From NCBI RefSeq assembly GCF_003711105.1, contig NZ_CP023865.1, forward strand, positions 4,179,001-4,243,000: 64,000 nt of DNA, in the 5' to 3' direction. This document shows positions 9,167 through 15,905 of the stretch, piece by piece; the first letter of the stretch is position 1, and each line of letters begins with the position of its first letter. The translations under genes and the position numbers were made by a program. Below the pieces are notes generated by a model that had not been told where the DNA came from, made no database searches, and worked only from the letters and a program-made list of their open reading frames with translations. The stretch comes from Actinoplanes teichomyceticus ATCC 31121. Lineage in GTDB: Bacteria; Actinomycetota; Actinomycetes; Mycobacteriales; Micromonosporaceae.

Positions 9167-9711
9167 GCGTGCACCCCCGTTAGCAGCTGGACCAGCGATT
9201 CCGGAGGCGGGATGGTCAGCCCGGGCACGATGGAGCGGCTCGCCACCTCGTACGTCGCGCCGGGCAGGGGCTCGATGACCCGGTGGCCGTCGCCGCGCAG
9301 CGTGTCGACGTTGCGGCGTACCGCCGGGCGCCGCCACATCACCTCGTTCATCGCCGGCACCAGGGTGATCGGGGCGTCGGTGGCCAGCAGGGTGGTGGCC
9401 AGCAGGTTCGGGCCCAGCCCGTGGGCCAGGCAGCCCAGCAGGTGGGCGGTGGCGGGCAGCACCACGACCTGTTCGGCCCACCGGCCCAGGGCGACGTGCC
9501 CGCGGCCGTGGTCGGACTCGGTGCAGACCGCGTCACAGATCAGTTCCAGGGTGGCCGGGGGCGTGAACCTCTCCGCGGTGTGGGTCAGCACCGCGACCAG
9601 CCGCTGGACCCCGGCGACGCGCAGGGCGTGCAGGTAGGCCGGCAGGTTCAGCGCGGCCACCGATCCGCTGACCCCGATGAGCAGCCGCTGCGGCAGCGTG
9701 GCGGCGCCCAT
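9163..9711 (-). CDS. lanD: LanD-type flavoprotein cysteine decarboxylase
   Basis: 182 residues of the homo-oligomeric flavin-containing Cys decarboxylase (HFCD) family. Seen motifs: LIGVSGSVAALNLPAYL at the FMN-binding start, GHVALGRWAEQVVVLPATAHLLG holding the likely catalytic His (GHVAL) and the PATA flavin loop, and VPAMNEVMW in the substrate-binding clamp. EpiD/MibD-type members oxidatively decarboxylate the C-terminal Cys of a class I lanthipeptide so that it can form S-aminovinyl-cysteine. The precursor here ends SFCC, as required. The start ATG at 9711 overlaps the LanC stop (TGATG); an in-frame ATG at 9729 lies inside lanC. A coenzyme A biosynthesis Dfp role is unlikely given the operon and the absence of a synthetase domain. 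Confidence 0.88.
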   Translation of the reverse strand: MGAATLPQRLLIGVSGSVAALNLPAYLHALRVAGVQRLVAVLTHTAERFTPPATLELICDAVCTESDHGRGHVALGRWAEQVVVLPATAHLLGCLAHGLGPNLLATTLLATDAPITLVPAMNEVMWRRPAVRRNVDTLRGDGHRVIEPLPGATYEVASRSIVPGLTIPPPESLVQLLTGVHA

Positions 9712-11108
9712 CAGCTCAGCGCCAGGCATCGGTCCCAGGCCCGGTCGGTGCCCGGCGCGTCGCCCAGGAACGGCAGCAGGGTGCAGGCCACCCCGGCGGC
9801 GCCCTCAAGGATGCCGGCCACGTTCAGCGCTCGGTGGCCGGTGGCGTCCTGCCAGCCGCGTGGCGAGTCGGGCACCAGGTGCGCGAAGCCGAAGGGCGCT
9901 CGCGGGTCCAGGAAGTCCAGCATCCGGCGGGCGACGCGGGCGGCGCCGGCGATGAGGTGCCGGTCGCCCGAGGCCGTGCCGACACGCCACAGGACCTGCA
10001 CGAAGCCGGCCAGGCCATGACACACCGTAGGACCGTCGAGGTGCCACCGCCGCTCGGGCCGGGTCAGCGCCGCGCGCAGCGCGCCGACGGCGGCCTGCCG
10101 CCAGGCGTCGACGGCGTGGACGGCGCCGGCCAGGTACAGCGCGCTGGCGACGCCGGGGGCGCCGTAGCACCAGGCGGTCCGGGTGAACGCCGTGCCGGGA
10201 CGGTCGGGCGCGACCTGCTCGTCCCAGGAGACCCGGCAGGGCCAGTAGGCGCCGCACTCGTCGGACCGCGCCCAGCCGGTGAGCCAGTCGGCGATGCGGG
10301 CGACGGCCGCGTGCTGCCCGGGGACCTCGTGGCCGCGGCGGGCGGCGAGCGACAGCAGTGCCAGCGGCCCGGCGGCGCCGTGCGCCAGCCCCAGGTTGAA
10401 GTCGCCGCGCGGATAGGTCTGCCGGTCCTGCTCGATCGGTTGCAGGCCGGCGGGGACCCACCAGCCGGGTACGCCGGTGCCGTCGACCGTGATCGGCTCG
10501 CTGAGCCGGACCAGGTGGCGCAGCGTACGGTCCAGGGCCTGCCGCGCCGCGGCGGAGTCCTCAGCCGGGTCGTCCACCACGTCCAGCAGCAGGCGGCCGG
10601 TGCCGGACATCCCGTTGATCACGTCGTAGGCGGCCCACGGCACTCCCGGCGCGCTGCGGGCCGCGAAGTCGTCGAGGCGGCGCTGCTGGTCGGTGGCCAG
10701 CCACCCGGCCAGGTCACGGCGCAGCCTCGCGTACCGGCCCTCGCCGGTGGCGGCGGCGCAGCTCTGTGCGGCGGTCAGCAGCGAGGCGGGCCCGGCGTGC
10801 AGGCCCCGGGACGGTGACGACGCCATCAGCCGCGCCGCCCGCCGCATGTGCCGGTGTGCCACGGACAGCCAGCGCGCGTCGGTGCGGGCCAGTTCGGCGT
10901 AGAACAGGACGATCCCGGGCAGGCCGGTGGACAGCGTCAGCGGCTCCCACGGCGCGGCGTTGACGATCGGTTCGCGGTTGCCGTCGTCGCCGGCGATCCG
11001 GGCCACGGTGTCCGGGTCGGCCAGCCGGGTGGCCACCAGTGTCACTGCCTCACGGGCCTTCGCCAGCACGGCCACCGGCGGCTCGTCGCGAAGGTCGGTC
11101 ACGGTCAT
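9711..11108 (-). CDS. lanC: LanC lanthionine synthetase (cyclase)
   Basis: 465 residues, the usual LanC length. The motif GDFNLGLAHGAAGPLALL, the zinc-ligand motif AWCYGAPGVASAL (Cys) and the PTVCHGLAGFVQVLW motif (Cys-His) are in order, as in the alpha/alpha-barrel cyclases such as NisC. The enzyme adds Cys thiols to Dha/Dhb to close (methyl)lanthionine rings in the dehydrated precursor. ATG 11108 has AGGAGG about nine bases upstream and overlaps the lanB stop by ATGA. Cytoplasmic, probably in complex with LanB. Confidence 0.93.
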   Translation of the reverse strand: MTVTDLRDEPPVAVLAKAREAVTLVATRLADPDTVARIAGDDGNREPIVNAAPWEPLTLSTGLPGIVLFYAELARTDARWLSVAHRHMRRAARLMASSPSRGLHAGPASLLTAAQSCAAATGEGRYARLRRDLAGWLATDQQRRLDDFAARSAPGVPWAAYDVINGMSGTGRLLLDVVDDPAEDSAAARQALDRTLRHLVRLSEPITVDGTGVPGWWVPAGLQPIEQDRQTYPRGDFNLGLAHGAAGPLALLSLAARRGHEVPGQHAAVARIADWLTGWARSDECGAYWPCRVSWDEQVAPDRPGTAFTRTAWCYGAPGVASALYLAGAVHAVDAWRQAAVGALRAALTRPERRWHLDGPTVCHGLAGFVQVLWRVGTASGDRHLIAGAARVARRMLDFLDPRAPFGFAHLVPDSPRGWQDATGHRALNVAGILEGAAGVACTLLPFLGDAPGTDRAWDRCLALS

Positions 11109-14100
11109 CGGGTGTGCCTCCTACGGGCGTGGTTGTCCTGGACGGCTCCTCGGGCGATGCCGAGGATCTCCCGCTCGCGTGCCGCGTTGCCGCCGAGCAG
11201 CCGGTTGCAGGTCATGTGCAGCAGGCTGCCGACGACGCGGGCCTGCGGGGTGCGCGCCGCGGTGGCGTGCAGCCGCTGCGCGAAGGCCCGGACCGCCTCG
11301 TCACGCTGGTGCAGCGCCTGCCGGACGAGGCGCCCGGCCGGCTCACCGGTCAGCGCGGCGAATCGCGTCGCCGGGTCGACCCGCTGACGCCACCAGGCGG
11401 CCCGTTCCCGGAAGGACCCGGGCAGCTCGCGCCGGGACCCGGTGGCCGACAGCCACACGGCGGCCGCGTCGTCGGCGTACTGCTCGGGCAGCCGGTGCTC
11501 GCCGGGTGACGGCAGGCCGAACGCCTGCGCCAGCGCGGCGGTGGAGAACACCGCCAGCTCGTCCAGGGTGTACGGGCACCGCGGGTCCCTGGCCAGCCGC
11601 ATCAGGTCGATCGCCGCGGTGCTGTCGTGCTGGAAGACCAGCTCGGCGGCGTCCCGGGCCGGCGCGCCGCCGTAGCGTTCCAGTTCCGGGTCGTACTGGT
11701 CCAGGCGGTGCCCGCCGGCGATCCCGGCGCGCTGCCACCGCGTCAGCAGGTCCCCGACGGCGGCGCCGGCCTGCGCCCACCGCGGTGAGGGCATGCCGTG
11801 CAGCCGGATCCGCAGGTGATGGCCCTGGCTGTCGGTGTAGCGGAGAAAGAACCACCGGTCCGCGCCGTGCTCGGCGGCGGCCTGCACCAGCGCCGGCAAC
11901 TGCTCGCGTACCAGGTCGTCCTGGGTACGGCGGGACCCGTACACCTGGAAGTAGAGCCACTCACCGGTGGCCGGCGCGGGGGTGCGGCCCGGGTCGAGGC
12001 GGGCCACGTGGCCGGAGCGGGACGGCCGGGTGCGGCGGCGTGACAGCGGCACGACGATCTCGACGGTGTGCCCGCTGATGCCCTCGTCGAGCCAGCCCTC
12101 GTACTCCCCGGCGATCTCCTGGACCACCACGCCGGCGTCCCTGCGGACCTCGTCGCGCAGCAGTTCGACGTGCCAGGCATCGGCCAGGTCGAGCACGAGC
12201 CGGTGGTCGGCGGTGACCACCAGGATGCGTCGGGGCACGTCCCAGGCGCCGCGCCAGTCCTCGACGGCCGCGACCCAGCGGGCCGGGTCGCCGGCCGCGC
12301 CGCGCAGCGCGTCGACGCGCCAGGTGGCGGCAGCGAGCACCGTACGCCCGTAACGGATCCGGGGCAGGTACGGCGCGTCGGCCATCGGGCCCCAGTTCCA
12401 CGGCTCCCACAGCCGCTGCCCCTCCAGGCCGATCTCGTGGAGCAGCCGGGCGGGGTTGGGCGCCTGCGTCGCCGGGCTGATCATGTTCGGTGACTGCGCG
12501 CTGATCTCCCGGCCGGTCGGCAGGTGGATCGCGCACAGGCGCTCCAGGTTCGCGGCGATGCCGATCTCGTCGAGCGCGATCTCCTGCACCCCGGGCGCGT
12601 CGGGGAGCCCGACACTGATCCGCCGGCCGGTGCGCGCCGCGGTGTGTGCCAGGTTCGCCGCGCGGCTCGACCGGGCGGTGAACGCCAGGTCGGCGGTGAT
12701 CGCACCGGCGACGTGCTGCGGCCGTCGCCGCTGTTCGGCGAACAGCTGCGGACCGTCCGGAAGCAGGTCCGCGAACCGGCCCATGGTGGCCCCGGCGTGG
12801 TGCGAGCCGGGGTTGGGCGACAGTACGACGCGGAAGTCCGCACCGGCCAGCGCGTCCTGCGAGGCGGCCACCACGTGCACGTACAGTTCGCAGGAGCTGG
12901 GCACGTCGTCCGTGTCGGCCCGGTCGTACAGCAGGTCGCCGATGCTGTCCCGGTCGAGCACGATCTCGCGGCGGCGCTGCCGGATCGCCTCGGCGGCCAG
13001 CGCGGCGATGCGCCGGCTGCGGGTGACCGGGGCCGGGTCGTCCGGCGGATCCGCCGGGGCCTCGCTGACCGGCCACTGGTATCCCGCCGGGGCGCCCAGC
13101 GACCGGTTCTCGTCCAGCAGCTCCAGCAGCGGCACCACCCGGTCGGCGCCGTACCGCTCCAGGAAACGCGCGTGGTACGCCCGCAGCGCGCGCATCCCGA
13201 GCCGCGGCGTGGACATGCGCCACAGCAGGTCGGCGGCGGATTCCACCTCGGCGCGCACCGCCTCGGGCAGGCGGATGTCCGCGTCGACGGCCAGGTCGAT
13301 GTGCAGCGGGTGGGTGTGCCCCTGCAGGCGCCCGGCGGTGCCGAGCAGCTCCTTGAGCGCGTCCCGGCCGGCGCCGACGGGAATCGTGTCGTAGGCGCGG
13401 CGGCGCCGGTCGAAAGCACGCAGCTGGGCGGCAGCGGCCGGGGCGGCCCGCTGCAGCACCGCGATGACGTGGTCCAGGGGGTCCCCGCCGTCCAGCGGCG
13501 GGCGCAGCCCGGTCATCAGCACCTCCTGCTCGACCAGTGACATGAGCAGCGCGTGGATGCGCTCGGCGGGAGCGGCCGGGAACTGCGCGCCCAGGGCGGT
13601 GGAGAGCTCGGCGAACGGGATGAGCCGGCGGGCGCCGCGCACGGCGGCGTCGACGATCGCCGAGTTGCGGATCGAGACGCAGGCGCGGCCGGGCTGCCCG
13701 GCCAGCATGTCGGGCGTCGACGGGATGTTCAGGACGAGCCGGTCGCCGCGGCGGATCAGGGCCTGGTGGGCCTGCACCGGCAGACCCGGCAGCACCACGG
13801 GGTCGGTCTCGAGGCGCCGGACGAGTGTCAGCAGCCAGCCCATGTCGGCGTGCGTGCGGGTGCGGTGCCCGCCCCGCCACTCGGCTGTCGCCGTGGTGTC
13901 GAAACGCCCGGTCGTGACACCGGCGAACAGCCCGAACGGGGTGGGCCGGGTCCGCATCCGGATGTCGTAGCGCAGCACCGCCAGGGCCGCGCGGCGCAGC
14001 TGGGTGAGCTTGAATGCGTCGCCGTGCCCGGCGGCGACCCGGTCCAGGACCGCGGTCAGTGTGGGAGTCGCCAGGGTCAGCGCCTCGACCAGCCGGGCGT

Positions 14101-14248
14101 CACGGTTCGCGGCCCGCAGCACGGCCAGGTACGCGGGGCGCCCGTCGGCCGGGTCGGTGTCGGGCGTAAGGCGGCTCGCGGCGGACGTCGCGGCCAGCGG
14201 CGCCCGTACCAGAAAGTGATTCCATGCACGCAGTGCTCGGGTGGACAA
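11105..14248 (-). CDS. lanB: LanB lanthipeptide dehydratase (class I, full length)
   Basis: 1047 residues with both parts of a class I dehydratase. The large N-terminal glutamylation domain includes RTRPTPFGLFAGVTTG and SPNMISPATQ. The C-terminal elimination domain (about 750-1040, SpaB-C type) contains EWLYFQVYGS, DRWFFLRYTDSQGHHLRIRL and LHMTCNRLLG. It uses glutamyl-tRNA to glutamylate and then eliminate Ser/Thr in the precursor core. The start is TTG 14248 with GGGGGAG seven bases upstream. It lies 88 bp after the precursor stop, behind a strong hairpin, and its stop overlaps lanC. The fused single-chain form fits lanthipeptides rather than the split enzymes of thiopeptides. Confidence 0.94.
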   Translation of the reverse strand: MSTRALRAWNHFLVRAPLAATSAASRLTPDTDPADGRPAYLAVLRAANRDARLVEALTLATPTLTAVLDRVAAGHGDAFKLTQLRRAALAVLRYDIRMRTRPTPFGLFAGVTTGRFDTTATAEWRGGHRTRTHADMGWLLTLVRRLETDPVVLPGLPVQAHQALIRRGDRLVLNIPSTPDMLAGQPGRACVSIRNSAIVDAAVRGARRLIPFAELSTALGAQFPAAPAERIHALLMSLVEQEVLMTGLRPPLDGGDPLDHVIAVLQRAAPAAAAQLRAFDRRRRAYDTIPVGAGRDALKELLGTAGRLQGHTHPLHIDLAVDADIRLPEAVRAEVESAADLLWRMSTPRLGMRALRAYHARFLERYGADRVVPLLELLDENRSLGAPAGYQWPVSEAPADPPDDPAPVTRSRRIAALAAEAIRQRRREIVLDRDSIGDLLYDRADTDDVPSSCELYVHVVAASQDALAGADFRVVLSPNPGSHHAGATMGRFADLLPDGPQLFAEQRRRPQHVAGAITADLAFTARSSRAANLAHTAARTGRRISVGLPDAPGVQEIALDEIGIAANLERLCAIHLPTGREISAQSPNMISPATQAPNPARLLHEIGLEGQRLWEPWNWGPMADAPYLPRIRYGRTVLAAATWRVDALRGAAGDPARWVAAVEDWRGAWDVPRRILVVTADHRLVLDLADAWHVELLRDEVRRDAGVVVQEIAGEYEGWLDEGISGHTVEIVVPLSRRRTRPSRSGHVARLDPGRTPAPATGEWLYFQVYGSRRTQDDLVREQLPALVQAAAEHGADRWFFLRYTDSQGHHLRIRLHGMPSPRWAQAGAAVGDLLTRWQRAGIAGGHRLDQYDPELERYGGAPARDAAELVFQHDSTAAIDLMRLARDPRCPYTLDELAVFSTAALAQAFGLPSPGEHRLPEQYADDAAAVWLSATGSRRELPGSFRERAAWWRQRVDPATRFAALTGEPAGRLVRQALHQRDEAVRAFAQRLHATAARTPQARVVGSLLHMTCNRLLGGNAAREREILGIARGAVQDNHARRRHTR

Positions 14249-14285
14249 CGCTCACTCCCCCGGTGAGGTCGAACAGGGACGAGGT

Positions 14286-14330
14286 GGTGCCGGGGGCCGC
14301 CGGCCGTGACCGGCCCGGGCCCTCGGCACC
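14286..14330 (-). terminator. Hairpin between the precursor gene and lanB
   Basis: Arms GGTGCCGGGGGCC and GGCCCTCGGCACC (plus-strand sense) pair nearly perfectly, with additional GC pairing in the loop region. There is no T-run after it. It sits seven bases beyond the precursor stop. In lanthipeptide operons such a hairpin usually lets most transcripts end, or protects the 3' end, after lanA so that the peptide is made in excess over the enzymes; that role is inferred here. Confidence 0.55.
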
Positions 14331-14336
14331 AGGCGG

Positions 14337-14516
14337 TCAGCAGCAGAAGCTGCAGAATGAGCCGCCGTTCGGGCTGATGCATGTGGGAGTGCAGATCAAG
14401 CCGCTGTGGTAGATGGCCGACGTGGTGGTCTCGACGGTTACCTCGACGTCCAGGTCGAACACGTCATCGATGGTTTCGTCGGCCGGCGGCAGCTGGGTGA
14501 ACAGGTCGATGGGCAA
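14337..14516 (-). CDS. lanA: Class I lanthipeptide precursor, microbisporicin/NAI-107-like
   Basis: A 59-residue peptide starting at TTG 14516, six bases after GGAGG (14523-14527). The leader is acidic and contains FDLD (DDVFDLDVEV), the class I F-x-LD box recognised by LanB. The predicted core is the last 24 residues: YHSGLICTPTC then ISPNGGSFCSFCC. Counting Tyr as 1, Ser3, Cys7, Thr8, Cys11, Ser13, Ser18, Cys20, Ser21, Cys23 and Cys24 fall at exactly the positions used for the five rings of microbisporicin. CTPxC is the lipid II-binding ring A/B pattern and CxxCC allows a C-terminal AviCys by LanD. Differences include Gly4 where microbisporicin has the chlorinated Trp4, and Thr10 for Gly. 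It lies between the sigma gene and lanB in the same orientation. The exact cleavage site (before Tyr or before Ile) is uncertain. Confidence 0.93.
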   Translation of the reverse strand: MPIDLFTQLPPADETIDDVFDLDVEVTVETTTSAIYHSGLICTPTCISPNGGSFCSFCC

Positions 14517-14522
14517 GGTGGT

Positions 14523-14527
14523 CCTCC
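14523..14527 (-). promoter_or_regulatory. Ribosome binding site that fixes the TTG start of the precursor
   Basis: GGAGG on the minus strand, six bases before the TTG at 14516. No in-frame ATG or GTG precedes the FDLD leader box, so this site is the main support for the unusual TTG start. Confidence 0.75.
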
Positions 14528-14625
14528 GTGGTCGGGTCCGGGACGGGACCGATGGTCGGCGATCGGCGAGAGGTCAGATGCCGGGTGGCGTTTCTATCCG
14601 GGTAACGGGGAACGCGGGCCCGGGC

Positions 14626-15180
14626 CTAGAGGTTTTCTGCCGCCGCGCTGACCAGCCTGCGTACCCGGGCCCGGGCCGCGGTGAGAGCGGCCTCCGCGGA
14701 CTTGTGCGTGATGTTGAGCCGACCGGCGGCCTGCCGGGTGCTGAGGCCGTCGGCCCGGGCCTGGAGCACGGCCAGCTGGCGGCCGGTGAGCAGGCCGTCG
14801 AGGCGCTCGCGGATCCACACCGCCTCGGCCCGGTCGCACACGGCCTCCTCGAACGACGGGAGGTGCTGCTCGGCGGCGCCGATCCGGGCAAGAACCCGGT
14901 CACCGGTGGTCCGGGCCCGGCAGTGGTCGATGCAGAGCCGGATCACGATCGTGGTGAGGATCCGTCCGACGTGCTCCGTGGGCAGGGTGGTGGCGCAGGC
15001 GGCCCGGATCAGTGCCTCCTGGGCGCAGTCCTCGGCGTCGTGCGGGTTCGGCAACCGCCGGCGAGCGATGCGGACCAGCCTGCCGTGGTGCGGCGCGAGC
15101 AGGTCCCAGCGGTGCTGGCCGGACCGGACCGGGGGGCCGGACGGCACCGGGGTGTGATCGGCGGTGGTCAGCCGCGGCAT
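14626..15180 (-). CDS. ECF-type sigma factor of the lanthipeptide cluster
   Basis: 184 residues with sigma-70 region 2 (LVRIARRRLPNPHDAEDCAQEALIRA) and a region 4 helix-turn-helix (LTGRQLAVLQARADGLSTRQAAGRLNITHKSAEAAL). The position, directly upstream of the precursor on the same strand, matches the sigma factors MibX and PspX that switch on microbisporicin and planosporicin synthesis. Those are held by a membrane anti-sigma factor (MibW/PspW); no such gene is visible next to this one. It probably drives its own cluster, but I could not find a clear repeat of its promoter motif. The C terminus lacks an extra SnoaL-like domain, so it is a small ECF protein. Confidence 0.82.
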   Translation of the reverse strand: MPRLTTADHTPVPSGPPVRSGQHRWDLLAPHHGRLVRIARRRLPNPHDAEDCAQEALIRAACATTLPTEHVGRILTTIVIRLCIDHCRARTTGDRVLARIGAAEQHLPSFEEAVCDRAEAVWIRERLDGLLTGRQLAVLQARADGLSTRQAAGRLNITHKSAEAALTAARARVRRLVSAAAENL

Positions 15181-15767
15181 GAGGTGCTCCGCGGGTGGGT
15201 GATGGCCTCGGCGCCGTCCGGTGGTGGATCCGGCCGGGTGGATCCGCTACGGCAGCCAGCACCGAGCGATATCATGTGCTTTTGATAGGTTTGTTCGACC
15301 ACGGCGCAGGCCCAGCACATCCGCTGGACGGCGGTTTCCGGATGATCGCCGTAGGCCTGGGCGACTTCTCCGGCGCAGCCGCGGGTGCCGCCGTACGCGC
15401 GGACAGCGTGCCGGATGGCCGCGTCTATCTGTGCGCGGCTGTGGTGCTCGGCGGCCGACAGATCGCTGGCGAACAGCGCCTCCGAACGGGCTGCCGTGAG
15501 CAGGGTTCGACGTGGGCGGCCGGCGCGTGTTGCCCGGTGTGACACGGGCGGAGCCGCCCCTCGCGCGGGACCGGCACCTTGCGGGAACCCGCTGCTGACC
15601 GTCGCGGTGACCGGGACGGAGCAGGTGCCGGCGGGGAGAATGGGGCGCTCGGTGACGGCTTGCGGAGTCTGTTCGGTGTCCCCGGCCGGCCGGGCCGGTT
15701 GCGGGCCCGTGCCGGTGGGTGGCGGCATCGCCCGGGTGGTCGGGATGCCCGATGTCGAGCGGCACAT
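15168..15767 (-). CDS. Hypothetical protein at the head of the lanthipeptide cluster
   Basis: 199 residues from ATG 15767, preceded by GGAGG at a five-base spacing. The N-terminal half is Pro/Thr/Gly-rich and probably disordered. A compact helical segment (about 110-175) reads SEALFASDLSAAEHHSRAQI then AAIRHAVRAYGGTRGCAGE and FGDHPE-like AYGDHPETAVQRMCWACAV. This pattern is familiar from small uncharacterised actinobacterial proteins, but I cannot name a function. Its 3' end overlaps the start of the sigma gene by 13 bases, which suggests co-expression. Opposite-strand frames here are shadows. Confidence 0.6.
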   Translation of the reverse strand: MCRSTSGIPTTRAMPPPTGTGPQPARPAGDTEQTPQAVTERPILPAGTCSVPVTATVSSGFPQGAGPARGAAPPVSHRATRAGRPRRTLLTAARSEALFASDLSAAEHHSRAQIDAAIRHAVRAYGGTRGCAGEVAQAYGDHPETAVQRMCWACAVVEQTYQKHMISLGAGCRSGSTRPDPPPDGAEAITHPRSTSCRG

Positions 15768-15905
15768 GGTTACCTCCACGTTCGATGAGGGTTGGCAGGT
15801 CCCATGGCACCTGTCCGAGGCGCCGTCCGGCGATGTTCCCGGACGAACGCCGGACAGCCGGGCGGTGCCGCCGGACGGCGCCGCCGGGACGTGGAGCGCC
15901 GGGTG

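Noticed and set aside
9163..9711. Flavoprotein as coenzyme A biosynthesis enzyme Dfp
   Set aside because: There is no CoaB domain and the gene overlaps lanC; the precursor ends in Cys-Cys as LanD substrates do.
14400..14651. Plus-strand 81-codon frame over the precursor and its upstream region
   Set aside because: It is antisense to the precursor, lacks a ribosome binding site and has no recognisable domain.
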